This document shows, in pieces, positions 1-11,227 of a DNA stretch of 64,000 nt. The stretch lies in contig CM042987.1 of NCBI GenBank assembly GCA_023678885.1, positions 31,024,927-31,088,926 on the forward strand, written 5' to 3'. The notes below the pieces were generated by a model. The model worked only from the letters and a program-made list of their open reading frames with translations, was not told the DNA's origin and searched no databases. Source of the DNA: Pogostemon cablin (taxonomy: Eukaryota > Streptophyta > Magnoliopsida > Lamiales > Lamiaceae). Both the position numbers and the translations under genes were made by a program. Numbering within the stretch: position 1 is the first letter of the stretch; each line of letters opens with the position of its first letter.

Positions 1-1256
1 TTAAAAGGTGTAAAAAAGAAAGACAGGTAGGGATATTTTAGTCCAAAATAGCTTCACACTTTTAATATATTAAGATATATATATATGAGTAAGGTTCTTG
101 TGCTCCCGGGACGCCGTGTCCCTTTTGTAATTTAAACCCCTAACAATACATAGGGTTAAATAGAATAAGAAAGGGGAGGGTTGTGTTCTTATGGGGACAC
201 ACAAGTTTTTACCTATATATTCTCTCTTTATAAGAAAACACTACTTTTCAACCCAATTTTGAATAAAAAACGTGAAAAGTCTTCTTCTAAAATTAATTTT
301 ATATTAATTTAGCGAATGTCTAATGTCAATTTAGTTGCGTCGACTTTCATTATTATTATTAGTAGTAATTAATCCTATTAAAGTTAGACTATATTTTTTT
401 TAAAATTAAAATATATTATATTGAGGGTTTTTTTAAGGCAAGTCGGGTTTCTTTAGACAAGTCTTGCTGCATTCGAGTGCACAGAGCTAATTTCATGTGA
501 TAAAGTCAATTTTATACTTTATAATACTGAATGTTATAACTTAATTTAATATAAGAACTGATACTTTTGATTTTCTAGATTTAAAAAAAAATCAATAAAA
601 ATTTAATACTCTTCATATTTTAATATTTTTTTAATTGAAAAAAAATAAATTCTTATTAATTAAAATGTGTGCTACTTTTTAAAATAAAATGTTATACATA
701 ACATCTTGCACACTTAGATGCACATGCAAGAGAACAATTTTTTTTTACTTTTTGCATGGTTATATATGGATGTATGTCATCATGTATATATATTTTTATA
801 ATTTTTTTTTATTTTGGCACTGTCCCTCCAATAAATAGTTTATGTTTTTCACACGTGCTTGTTTAATAAAATTCTTTATATATATTTTAGAAAAAAAAAT
901 GTATTCTTAACGTAATAACTACAAAATAAACGTACTTTTATTTTAAAAGTGTTATCCACATGATATATAACACATTTTACTTTTACATTAAAAAAAATTT
1001 TCAAATTACCTCAAAAGGTAAATAAAATAATTGAATACTATATATTCTTTTTATCGATAAATGTTAGTTGTTAGTATAGTTAGTTCACCAAACACCCTTT
1101 CTTCCCCAGGCCTCCTTATATGTCCCCTCCTAATTCATTCCGAGAATTAAATACTATAGATTATACTATATTTTAAAGTTATAACTTTTTCGAGATGGAT
1201 AAAAAGTGATAACCATTATAATAAAAAGTAATATTCAATTGATGAAAAGTAATAAC
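1..1256. other. AT-rich intergenic stretch, no gene seen
   Basis: No convincing coding region is visible; stops are dense in all frames. A short candidate inverted-repeat unit lies at about 91-209: AGGTTCTTGTGCTCCCGGGAC on the left resembles the reverse complement of the right side, which ends near GGGGACACACAAG. It could be a small MITE, but I cannot fix a target duplication. The rest is low-complexity A/T-rich DNA. Confidence 0.6.
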
Positions 1257-1639
1257 TACTACAAAAAAAAATTATTTGTTACAAACAGAATATTTTATTG
1301 GTAAAATACTTAATTTCATTGTTAAATTGATTTACCAACTGATTAATAACGAAATCCGTTGGTAAAGTGATGGTTGGTAAATTTTTAGCAACGAAAATTC
1401 AATTACGTTGGTAATTCGTTGCTAATAATAACGTTGGTAATTTATATAATGATGATTCTCTAAGTAATCTGTTGGTAATTACCAACGGATTGAATTTCGT
1501 TAGTAAAATAGAGAATAAATCCGTTGGGATTTAGTTGCTAAAAGAAAATTTTTATTTTTTGTTGCTATTTTATTGGTAATTACCAATAAATTGAATTTTG
1601 TTGGTAAATTCCTTTATTAAAAGATAATTTTTTGTAATG
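1257..1639. mobile_element. CACTA-type MITE (non-autonomous En/Spm-like), 383 bp
   Basis: The ends read TACTACAAAAAAAAATTA and, on the other strand, CATTACAAAAAATTATC. These are one-base variants of the CACTA/TAGTG terminus. A 3-bp target duplication AAC flanks it at 1254-1256 and 1640-1642. The inside is built from many copies of CCGTTGGTAA and its reverse complement TTACCAACGG, the sub-terminal repeat arrangement typical of CACTA elements. There is no transposase. It lies 270 bp upstream of the C2-domain gene ATG, so it may sit in that gene's promoter. The same family recurs inverted at 31789-32165. Confidence 0.8.
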
Positions 1640-1824
1640 AACACTCTAAAAATAACATTTTTAACAAAAAAAAAAACACTAAATACGAAAACGTGAAATA
1701 GTTTCATGGCAAGGTGTCACTCAAGTGCTTTAATTATTTGTAAACTCCTCTCCTTCTAGGCTGCTTCTTGGCAAGTCTCCCCCACAAGTCATCTTACTAT
1801 TTTATTATTTTTATTACCACTTCC

Positions 1825-1832
1825 ATATATAA
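1825..1832 (+). promoter_or_regulatory. Putative TATA box of the C2-domain gene
   Basis: ATATATAA sits 78 bp upstream of the ATG at 1910, inside CCATATATAACTC and followed by a CT-rich stretch. Transcription would then start near 1855-1860, giving a short leader of about 50 bases. This is inferred from position and motif only. Confidence 0.5.
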
Positions 1833-1909
1833 CTCTTTCTCCCCCTATTTTATTACAACCTCTTTACATAACACAATACACATATCCAATAACCACAATT
1901 TCAACTCAA

Positions 1910-2386
1910 ATGGAGTGCAGAAAATTCGAGATAACCCTAATTTCAGCAAACGACCTCGAAGACGTCCGCAAGGTCTGCAAGATGAAGGTCCACGCCCGCG
2001 TCTCCATCGGGGGCAACGTCGGCCCCGATGGCGAGAGACGGACGCCGACCGACAAGCACGGCGAGACCAACCCCGCCTGGAACTTCACGATGAGGTTCAC
2101 GGTGGCTGAGTCCATGGTGGAGAATTACAACACCATGCTGGTGGTCAAGCTCTACTGCAAGAGGAAGTTGGGCGATAGGTACGTTGGAGAAGTGCACACT
2201 CCGATGAAGGAGCTCTTCGACATCTCCAGAGCCACCGGCGGGGCCGCCGTGATGAGCTTTCCCGTGCAGAAGGGGTGCGTGAATTCGCAGGGGTTGCTGA
2301 GGTTTTCTTACAGGTTCGGAGAGAGAGTGACGATCGATAAACTGATGATGGCGGAGAGTGTTGCCGCCGCCTATAGCCTCTGCTAG
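1910..2386 (+). CDS. SRC2-like C2-domain protein, 158 aa, intronless
   Basis: The single open frame encodes a small C2-domain protein of the plant SRC2 family (soybean 'regulated by cold'). The N-terminus MECRKFEITLISANDLEDV is the family's usual opening. A C2 beta-sandwich fills about residues 5-132, with the NPAWNF motif at 54-59 and the LGDRYVGEVHTPMKELFD strand-loop at 88-104. Members bind phospholipid membranes, often Ca2+-dependently, and are linked to cold and defence responses. The C-terminal tail is short (about 25 residues), whereas longer SRC2 proteins carry a Pro/Gly/Tyr-rich tail, so this is the short form. No signal peptide or membrane span is seen. The coding region is much more GC-rich than its surroundings, as expected for a real exon. 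The start is the ATG following a TATA box and short leader. The gene is closely flanked by a CACTA MITE upstream and a Pack-MULE downstream. Ca2+ ligands were not individually verified. Confidence 0.93.
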   Translation: MECRKFEITLISANDLEDVRKVCKMKVHARVSIGGNVGPDGERRTPTDKHGETNPAWNFTMRFTVAESMVENYNTMLVVKLYCKRKLGDRYVGEVHTPMKELFDISRATGGAAVMSFPVQKGCVNSQGLLRFSYRFGERVTIDKLMMAESVAAAYSLC

Positions 2387-2663
2387 AGCCGGGATTATCA
2401 TGTGTATTAACTGACATCATCGTTCATGGCATATTATGAGTTGTGAAATGGTGGATGGAGAATTGAGGTTAGAGTTAAGGAGTCATGTAAATGTAAATAT
2501 ATATCAAACTTTTTTTTTCTTGATTTTAGTTTAATCGTGTTTGTTTTAATTGAGGATGTAAATTGCGTGTGACTTTAATTTGTTAGTGATTTAATGGATC
2601 GTTTACTTTGTTTAAGTTATTGTTTTCTATGATAATATTATATTTTAATATATGTTAAATATA
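2387..2663 (+). other. 3' region of the C2-domain gene
   Basis: AT-rich transcribed flank between the stop codon and the downstream Mutator-like element. It holds T-rich tracts compatible with a 3' UTR and poly(A) site, but no clear single signal. No other feature is seen. Confidence 0.4.
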
Positions 2664-3149
2664 GAGTTAAATTCATTTTTTACTCTATAACTAAGTAAAA
2701 CTTCGATTTTTGCCCTAAAAAAATAAGTTGTTCAATTTTGCCCTATAACTAACTAATTGTTTCAATTTTTGCCTAATTTTCGCTGGAAAATACGAATTTC
2801 GCCGGAATCCACCACGTCATGCTTCAATTCCGATCGGTCAATCCGACGTGGCAATTTTGACTTCTTCTGAATCAATGAATCCACCACGTCATATCCCCAT
2901 TTATTATTATTTTTCATTACTAATTCCAAATCAGCAAAGATGAATTGATATGTTGGATTCTTGCGGCTCCGTCGTTTACGCCGTGTGAAACAATAATTAC
3001 AACTAATAAATAAATAAACACCAATTAACAATAAATTAAAATTAAAACAGAACAATTGAAAATAAGAATTTCACACATTAATGTGTGTGAAGAAGAACTC
3101 ACGAACCCTAAGCCCCAAATTGAATCCTAATCCATGCCCTCAAGCCCTC

Positions 3150-3308
3150 AATGTAGGAATCCATCACGGCGTCCTTATGTCTCTTGTGGAATCGAAGCTC
3201 GAAGTAGTGCTTCTCCCGTTCGAGGAGCACGTTGTCAGTTTGATCACGTCCTCTCCTCGTTGACGAACCGCCATGCGAGGTCGATGCCTTCGTAGGTGTC
3301 GGAAATTT
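3150..3308 (-). pseudogene. Captured AAA-ATPase (BCS1/ASD-like) N-terminal fragment
   Basis: On the minus strand the residues HYFELRFHKRHKDAVMDSYI (3209-3150) match the conserved ELxFHKxHKD...SY segment just before the AAA core of plant BCS1-like AAA-ATPases (the ASD/AATP family). Just upstream, in another frame (about 3308-3246), lies DTYEGIDLAWRFVNEE, resembling the family's preceding D-x-(Y/F)-E-G-x-x-L-x-W segment. The frame change and the absence of Walker A/B motifs show this is a broken partial copy carried within the Mutator-like element, not a functional ATPase. Identification is by motif memory and needs a protein search. Confidence 0.7.
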
Positions 3309-3498
3309 TGGCACTCAACACTCAGAGCAGACGGCCTGTCTTTCAGACATTGAGGATAGATGCCGACTGAAGAAAAATGGGGTGTTTCTTACATGCCATT
3401 TCTGAAGTTGGGCGGTGGCGACGGCGGCGGTGCGGCTGTTATAATTATGTCTCAAGTTTGGATCCCATCAACCGCTGCTGCTCACTGCCTTTGCCGGA

Positions 3499-3585
3499 GT
3501 TGTTAAGCTCCATATACAGACCGATGCTGGAGAACAGCTTACTAAGAAAATTGGTCTCGTTTATCATATCAATATTGCTCCCAAG
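3499..3585 (+). pseudogene. Captured sterol carrier protein 2 (SCP2) fragment
   Basis: The frame at 3499-3585 contains TDAGEQLTKKIGLVYHINIA followed by PK. This closely resembles the early part of plant SCP2, a small peroxisomal lipid-transfer protein. The similarity stops after the lysine, at an exon-end-like position, and the frame then runs toward the terminal inverted repeat. Only about 29 residues of a roughly 120-residue family are present, so it cannot make a working protein. It lies in opposite orientation to the AAA-ATPase fragment inside the same element. Confidence 0.72.
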
Positions 3586-3815
3586 GTTTCTAATGGATAT
3601 TTGTTGACAATTTGGCAGAAACGTGGATTGACCAATCAGAATTGAAGCATGACGTGGCGGATTCCGGCGAAATTCACATTTTCCGGCGAAAATTGGGCAA
3701 AAATTGAAACAATTCGTTAGTTATAGGGTAAAATTGAACAACATATATTTTTTAGTGCAAAAATCAAAATTTTACTTAATTATAGGGTAAAAAATGAATT
3801 TAACTCTTAAATATA

Positions 3816-5580
3816 TGTGTCACATCTATAGTTCGAAGATAGAGTCAAATCCTATGTACATACGCCATATAAGCTTTTGAAGTTCATCATCTGAGGTTGT
3901 TTCTTGATAAATAATACTATTAATTGAATTTGGTAAATATATTGATAATTCGCATAATGAAATATACTTTATTAAATGATTATATATATAAATAAACCAT
4001 ACTTTATTAATGATTATATATAAATAAATATAACTTATGTCCTTTTCATTATTATTTTTTTAAAAAATAATGTGATTGTTTTAAATTAATAATAAAATAT
4101 CTCTTAAAATTATATTGCAACTCAATAATGAAGACAGTTCTAAACAAAACTTAGTTTAATTTCAAATTATTTAATACTTGATATAGAATCTTGTTTAGGT
4201 GAGAGCATCTAAACCTCTATTATAAGTACAGATCAGACCATGCGTCTATTTTAAAGGTCATTTATTAGGAGTACATAAAATAATGTTGTAAACTACATGA
4301 CTCAAACTATTATTACTCATAACTACACAATTATGATTGTAATACCATAAATACCCCTATATATTTGCACAATTTGGTTTTGCACAATTTGATTTTGCAT
4401 AATTTGCTTTGCACAATTTTGTTTTTGCACATTTTGTTTGTACATTTTAAATTCCGGTAACAGAAGACGGCGGTCAACAACTGTCCGGCCGGCAGTCAAT
4501 GCCGGTCCAGCCGTCGGTCAACGCCGGTTAACAGCGGGTGGGTGGGTGAGGGGTAGGGTTGGTGGTTTAAAAGTGTATGGGATTATAAGGATATATTTGA
4601 TATTTTACTTTAATATTTTTTATAAGAGAGTAATTATTTGAATTTCTTGTATCTCATAGTAATTTAGGTTAAAAGTGTATATCTATTAGTGATTTTCCCT
4701 CTATTTTAATTATTCATATTAATTAGCTTGTATTCTTTACTATTTCATTGGAATATTAATAATTCATCACTTAAATATATATATGTCTCATTTTACAAAA
4801 ATTCCATTCAATCAAAATATATTTAGATTCAATTATATAAATCCAAATGACACACATTATCAAATAAAATATGACTCCAAATTGAACGTGCAAAAGATAT
4901 TTCGAAGGTTTTGTAATTTACGAATAAAGTGTGCATAAGTTGGTACTTATGGAACTCATTCACTCGCACACAATACTTGTGACTCGTTCGTCCTACTCTT
5001 ATTTGTACACGTATAAGTTATACAATAAGAACATAAATTGAAAATAAGATGTGTCATAAATATATATACGATAAGAACGAAAGTGTGAACATAAATTAAA
5101 AGAGAATATGGTACTTTGTGAATCACATTTTGGGACAGAGAAATTACTATTACCAATATGAAAAGAAGAGATTGCTCTAATCATATCACATCATTTTCTT
5201 CTTTCCGCAATGAGAGGAGCTTAAATAGCTGCTTCTATATATGAGAAAACTCCAAAACTAGAGAAAGCCCCGCGAAACTCCGTCGTTGAACGCTTTCTAC
5301 GTTTGGAGCCGTCTTTTGTTGGGATTCCAGCCAACCATTTTATATATATATATATACGATAAAATTATTGTTTAGAACAATAGCTCTAATGTTATTTTTA
5401 TTATTGAGAATACCCTCCGCCCTCCCCAAAAGAATTTCATTTTTACATGTATTATATATATATATATACTACTTTCGATAATAATTTTTACATTCCTAAA
5501 ACTGTAGTAATTATTTATAACACATTGTATAAATTTTATAGAAAAAGCAAGTAGTAATTTTATGGTAATTATATTATTAT
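3816..5580. other. AT-rich intergenic stretch with a short tandem repeat and a GC-rich islet
   Basis: No gene is seen. At 4364-4447 there are about six copies of a 14-16-bp unit, TTTGCACAATTTGGT and variants. It is followed at 4455-4560 by a GC-rich islet with several CCGGT and GGTCAA motifs, unlike its surroundings. This islet may be the inside of a MITE-like unit spanning roughly 4290-4690, but the termini are poor. A (TA)n run lies at 5341-5357. Confidence 0.5.
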
Positions 5581-5582
5581 GT

Positions 5583-5985
5583 GCATAAATTTTGAGATAA
5601 ATAAAAAAAGTGTGAAGTTATAGCATGTAGGAATAGAGATGGCAACGGGTAAGGTACCACTTATTTTGGGATACTCATACTCATATCCGTTTAAATATTA
5701 ATTACCTGTATTCGTACCCGTCTCATTTTAAATTAATATTTTATTAAAAATTAGTATACTATTATTAATTAAATATAATATAAAATCTATTATTTTATTT
5801 TGTGGTACCTTAAGAGTGTTAATATTGTATTATATGTTATTATGTTCATAAATTTTGAAATAAACAAAAATAAAAAAGTGTGAATTAAGTTATAGCATTT
5901 AGGAATAGAGATAGAAATAGGCATGATACCCGTATTTTTTTTGGGTACTTATACTCGTATCCGTTTATTAAATACTCATATATAT
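5583..5985. repeat. Diverged tandem duplication, period about 260 bp
   Basis: The segment CATAAATTTTGAGATAAA ... GTGTGAAGTTATAGCAT ... AGGAATAGAGATGGCAA ... CTCATATCCGTTTA (from 5583) recurs with changes from about 5845 (CATAAATTTTGAAATAAA ... TTATAGCATTTAGGAATAGAG ... CTCGTATCCGTTTA). The motif AGAGATGGCAACGGGTA is common in plant transposon remnants. No coding capacity is seen. Confidence 0.55.
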
Positions 5986-6033
5986 ACCTATCTCGTTAAA
6001 AAAAATTATTATCATAAGTTTACAATTAAAATA

Positions 6034-6240
6034 CTCCCTCCGTCCGCTTCTAAGGTGTTCATTTTACTATTTATGACGTCCGTTCAAATATATCAATTTC
6101 TCATATTTAATAAAAAAGTACACAATATGATCCACTACTTTCCTCTAATACAACTACTTACTTTACATATAATAATAATACTCATTAATTTACGTGCAAA
6201 GAGCAAACGGACACCTTATATAAAAAGATAAAGATTAAGG
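6034..6240. mobile_element. Stowaway-type MITE, right end missing
   Basis: It begins with CTCCCTCCGTCCGCTTCTAA after a TA dinucleotide, the terminus of Stowaway (Tc1/mariner) MITEs. The inside holds the family's ACATATAATAATAATACTCATTAATTTACGTGCAAA block. The matching GGACGGAGGGAG end is absent. Instead the sequence runs into another TIR element at about 6241. Confidence 0.65.
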
Positions 6241-7214
6241 CCTCGTTTGATACCCAATATTAAGGGATATTCATGCATATTGTATTGCAATTTATGACGT
6301 TTGATATCACATATTAATTATGGGAGGGGCCCGATACTGTATGCAAAGCTCGTTGCAAAATACTAGTATTTCTTTCACATTCCAAATACGGTGAAAGTCA
6401 TAATATGGGTTAGAACAGTATTCCATATTATACAAGGAAATGACCATTCTAACCCTCTATACTGAAGTAATCGATATTCTTCTTCCTCTGTCCCTCCCAC
6501 CGCTTCTACAGTAAAGCTGCAATATCCCCAGATTTGTTGAGAAGAACAGTATAAACCTCAGATTTGTTGAGGTTTGTCTGTGTTCTGCATATCCTCATTT
6601 ATTGTTTGTGGAATTACTTTTTACTAAAAACCTAATTTAATTTTTATCCCTTCGATTTTCAACTTAATTTTACAGATCTGTTGGTTTTATATATTTGAAA
6701 CTTTAACTACGAATTTGAAATCTCAGCGATTTACAGAGACAGATATAGAAATGCGGACACTAATTTGGAAGAGGCGCGAAGTGATGAATAAACCCAGAAA
6801 AGTGAAGAAACATATGTGCCATTGTTATACCTGTGGATGGATCTCTATTGCTTCATAATCTGCGGCGCAATACAATTTCATATGCCATCTTTATTTCTAT
6901 GCTTTTGTGTTGATTTTCTCTTTTCCATCTTTATTTCTGATTCTGTGTAGTCATCAGCGCAATATTATTTGATATATGTGAGATTGAGAATTTTATTTAA
7001 TAAATATGGTAAGAATTGCAATTTAAAATAAAATAATAAATTTTCACGGTTTATCTTAATCCTTTTATCTCCTATCAAATATCTTAATTTTTTATTTTAT
7101 CAACTTTAATACATCCTATCAAACAATATCTCAATTTCATATACTTATCTTCATTTATATCTCAATTCTATTATATGCTCCCTTATCTTATCTCGTCTAT
7201 CAAACGATCCGCAA
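6241..7214. mobile_element. Probable TIR (Harbinger/hAT-like) non-autonomous element
   Basis: GGCCTCGTTTGATACCCAAT at the left resembles the reverse complement of the right end CTATCAAACGATCC. The inner flanks are rich in TATCTTAATTTTTTATTTTATC-like AT blocks. No transposase is visible and the target duplication is unclear, so class and ends are tentative. Confidence 0.45.
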
Positions 7215-8397
7215 ATATTAGACACCTCAAAATGAATGAAAAGCAGGTAAAACCATGAACGGGTAGTATTTATGATCTAATAGTTCTAATTGACAAGGTA
7301 TACGGATAGCCCAAGTACAAACCCAATAGGATTGTGTAAAAGATGAGTGCATGTATTAAATTAGATTGTGTAAAAGCCCATTGCAAATATGAGACCAATT
7401 TTTAGAATAAATGGCCCAAATTTCATTCGGCCAATTATCTCAGCCCAATTATGATTTATATTCAGTTATACAGCCCACTCCAGTCCATTCCAGCTTTTAG
7501 CACACTTGTATTTCAGCCCATTTTATTTTAATTGAAAAATGAAGTCAGCAAACTGCAAAAGTATAAAAGTCCAGCGATTTTTCGTAAAGATACACAATAA
7601 TTTTCAATTGAAGATAAAGAGATTAATCAATACAATTAATATAAATGAGTTGCGACTCTCTAAAAAAGATACTAAATTATAATATTTTGGAATATAATAA
7701 AAATTATATTTACAAATATATATCTATTAAATTATTAACCGATGAATACCGAGTTAACAAAATTTAATTAAGATAAATTCTTTTATGAGATGTACATGAG
7801 GTGGTGTTGTATTGATGATTAAATTGAATTAACTAAACAGACACAATATCACATTCAGTTATATAAGTATGCTCGATCTTAATTTTGAATTATTTTTTAT
7901 TCTTATTCTCAATTCTGGTCATTTTGTGTTCGATTTTAGTAATTTTTGTCCAATTTAATTATTTTTGTTCAACTTTAATTCTTTATCTATTTTTATGATT
8001 TAATTATACATTTTTATAATTCAATTAAAACTTTTAAATCATATCGCAAATCGAGTCAAGAAAGAATATTTAAACATGCATTACTAAATGGGAAAAAAAT
8101 CCTAAGCTCTAAAAAAAATATAATTAAACTTTACCTTTATGATAATTTTGTTGTAAAAGTGACAGTGGATATATACATAGTATGACATGTGACGAGTTAA
8201 AATACATTCTTTTAAAAGTATAGTAAGGTATGTGACAAAATATTTTTACTGACTTTGGAGTATAACTCTGTGCTATTAGAGTACAATATTGTCGTTACAT
8301 TAAAGTATAATATGTGATACCTTTGGCAATGTTTGTTCGAGTTTCAAAATTAGGTTTCGTTTTCTAAAATTCTAACCTAAATAAAAATCATCCTCAC
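7215..8397. other. AT-rich intergenic stretch
   Basis: No gene, RNA or clear repeat structure was recognised. The last five bases (8393-8397, CTCAC) are the left copy of the target duplication of the copia element. Confidence 0.6.
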
Positions 8398-9784
8398 TGT
8401 TGGATTGTATACTAAAAGTCTAGCTTTTTGTATGAACAATTTTATAACAATTAATTTGAAATGAGAATCATATGATCAAATGATTGCATCTTATAATTTA
8501 TTTATATGTTCGATGCAATAGTCCACTTACTTTATACTGTAGATAATATGTTGTGCGACAACACGCGGAAGATCATATTATCGGTTTCCTTATAAAGTAT
8601 AAACAGATGCTCACAATCGAGATAGACGGGGACTCTCTATCGGGATGGTTGTAGTGTGGTTTGGTATTAGCTTGTCTTGGCTATAGAATCACATTAGTGC
8701 ACTTGGTGTATTGAGCAGGACCGCTTGAGATCGTTCGACTTATACTGACTTATAGGAGAACTTGATCTCAGTTATTATGGAAGTTCGTGCTCTTAATCCT
8801 TATACAATAACCTCGACACGTAGGGCAGTATGTATTTCTTTGATTCATCAATGGGTGAGATTTACATGTAATTAAATCAACAAACTCGATGAGTTGGGAA
8901 GTAGTGCTGTCTCTATGGTGTGCTGTTGATTGTAGAAGGAATCCGTGTCCGTCATAGGTTGATGATGTCCCCTTGAGGAGCTCATAAGGATTATCATGTA
9001 AACCCTGCAGGTGGAATTTATTCCGGCATGATAATGAGGTTGAGTGGTACTACTCTTGGATGAGATATTAATTAATTGAGTTGTCAGTAACTTAAATTAA
9101 TTAATGGACATTGTATATCTTAAACATGGGGAGACTAACGGGCTCATAATAAGAAGGAGCCCAAAACGTAATTTTGGGATTGGTATGGTAGTGCAGTAAT
9201 AATATTTTAGTGGAATATATTATTATTATTGGACTTAAGTATAAGCTTTGGGCTAAGCTTGGATACTTAAGCCCAATGGAGGCCCAACCCAATTTCTCCT
9301 CCTGGTCCCTGTTGTAGCCCATGTATATAAGTCACCTCAGCTTATCTGGAATCTAATCTAATTCATTATTCACGTGTGATGAGGGTTGAGAGCAGATTGA
9401 GTAGGTCTCGTAGATCGTCGCCCACACGACGTCGAGATCGGACTTGGGACATACAGCAGAAGACCGGAAGGTCATTTGCTGCTGCAGTTCGTCATGTTCC
9501 AAAATTCATATAAAATCGTACAGTTCTTCGATTTTAATGTATTATATACTGATGGAAAGCCGTCGAAGAGAGAATCGTCTGAGTATAAAGATCACTCAAT
9601 TCCGACATCAAAAGAGGAACTTATGGCTATTCTCGTGGGACTGCGCAGACTGCCAGCGAGAATTCAACCTCTACATCAACCCTTGGTGAAAGGTAATGCG
9701 TTTCATGTTTACTTGCTTCCGCTGCTTGTTAGAAATTCATGGAACCCTAACGGGTCACGTTAACCAAACGATCGAATACCAACA
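8398..9784 (+). repeat. 5' LTR of the copia element
   Basis: It runs from TGTTGGATTGTATACTAAAA to ATACCAACA (TG...CA). It holds AT-rich U3 sequence, a possible TATA (ATGTATATAAGTC near 9321), and a frame of 95 codons at 9476-9763. That frame is kept in both LTRs only because the LTRs are nearly identical; I do not regard it as a gene. Confidence 0.95.
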
Positions 9785-9786
9785 AT

Positions 9787-9798
9787 TGGTATCAGAGC
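9787..9798 (+). other. Primer binding site of the copia element
   Basis: TGGTATCAGAGC, two bases after the 5' LTR, is complementary to the 3' end of plant initiator methionine tRNA. This is the standard copia minus-strand primer. Confidence 0.95.
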
Positions 9799-10087
9799 TT
9801 CGGTTTCGTGGTGAAGCGTGACACGTTAGGATAGGGTTTATGTGATTAATTTTTTGGAATTAGGATCACATATTTAGGGTTTTGGTTTTATTGCGCAAAC
9901 CATGAATATCCCTATGTAATATATACCCTATATCATATCTATTCATCCATGGTTGTGTGTGAGAGGATTTGACGAAAACTGTTCGTCAATTTCACATGCA
10001 AGGAAGAAAGAGAGGGCAAAAATAGAATCACGCTTTTGAGAGAAAATCCAGCGTAGTGATATTGCAGAGGCAATAACCAGAGTTTCA

Positions 10088-10535
10088 ACGGTCGGATTGA
10101 TCTGTAATTTGGTCAGCACGTTCAGAACTTGTGGATGTACATTCTGAACGGTGAAGATCGAATTTGGAGCCTTTTCTTGCTGGGAGTACGCTGAAAACAG
10201 AAGCAGATATTTGGGCAATTCTGTTTTGCGCAGTCGAGGGAAAAGTGCCGTTTCTGACAAACTAATCGTTGGATCGCACTGTAATTTGGTCAACACGTTC
10301 AAACCTTGTAGATGTACATTCTGAACGGTGAAGATCGAATTTGGAGCCTTTTCTTGCTGGGAGTACGCTGAAAACAGAAGCAGATATTTGGGCGATTCTG
10401 TTTTGCGCAGTCGAGAGAAAAGAGCCGTTTCTCACAAAATAACCGTTGGATCGATCTGTAATTTGGACAGAATGTTCAGGACTTACAGTAGTAGATTCTG
10501 GACGGTGAAGATTGGATTCTGAGGTTTTTCAGTTT
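10088..10535 (+). repeat. 177-bp tandem repeat in the copia untranslated leader
   Basis: The anchor CTGTAATTTGG occurs at 10102, 10279 and 10456, exactly 177 bp apart. Units one and two are nearly identical across CATTCTGAACGGTGAAGATC and the stretch to TTTGCGCAGTCGAG. The third unit is partial and more diverged. It lies between the PBS and the coding remnants. Confidence 0.9.
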
Positions 10536-10789
10536 CGAACTACGAACGATAGTTGTTGTAGTCTGGTGTTGTGCGTTGGGCTGAACTTGGTTCCATGCAA
10601 GTAGGCCCTTGGACGAGCGACAGTCCGGGCGAGGGGCGCTCGTCAAGGCACTTGTGGCGCTCCCTGACATAATTGGCGGTGGGATATGACGATGGACGTC
10701 TTGGGGCACAAGCAATCCTGCTTGTTGCGTAAGGCATCGATTCCACAGTAGGAGTGTCGGACAAGACATTAAAATTTAGAGGCGTTTTT

Positions 10790-11225
10790 ATTCCTAATAT
10801 ATATAACTGTCATAATTGATTTAATTGTCTATTATTGTTATATATATATATATGGATGCCTGATCTCTATGATTTATTGTCTTATATAGAAGCATACTAG
10901 ATTGCGTATTATATTTGGTATATTATATGCATGTATTGCTAGAGTGTTGGATAAGACATCCAATTTTAAGAAAACTAATTCCTAATATATAACTGCCATA
11001 ATAGATTGTATATTATTGTTATATATGGATATCGAATTAATTCATAATATATGACTGCTATAATTGATTTAATAATCTATTATTGTCATATATGAATGTC
11101 GAATTAATTCCTAATATATAACTGCTATAATTGATTGTCTATTATTGTTATATATGGATGTTGAATTGATTCCTAATATATAACTGACATAATTGATTTA
11201 ATTATCTATTATTGTTATATATGGT
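10790..11225 (+). repeat. About 62-bp imperfect tandem repeats in the copia leader
   Basis: Five variants of CCTAATATATAACTGCCATA ... CTATTATTGTTATATATGGAT begin near 10793, 10980, 11041, 11110 and 11171. A further diverged copy lies near 11480, followed by a segment also seen after the first copy (GAAGCATRCTAG ... TTGCGTATT). It is non-coding. Confidence 0.8.
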
Positions 11226-11227
11226 TG

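Larger units (their letters stand above)
2664..3806. mobile_element. Pack-MULE: Mutator-like element carrying two host gene fragments, 1143 bp
   Basis: Long terminal inverted repeats of about 190 bp start with GAGTTAAATTCATTTTTTAC and end with the matching GAATTTAACTC. A perfect 9-bp target duplication TTAAATATA lies at 2655-2663 and 3807-3815, the size expected for Mutator transposition. No transposase is present. The interior contains a minus-strand fragment like an AAA-ATPase (3150-3308) and a plus-strand fragment like sterol carrier protein 2 (3499-3585). This makes it a Pack-MULE, a non-autonomous MULE that has picked up pieces of host genes. It lies 277 bp 3' of the C2-domain gene stop. 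Confidence 0.88.

Noticed and set aside
9476..9763. 95-codon frame in the copia LTR, conserved in the second LTR at 16179-16466
   Set aside because: Both LTRs are about 99% identical everywhere, so conservation of the frame carries no information; no family motif is present.
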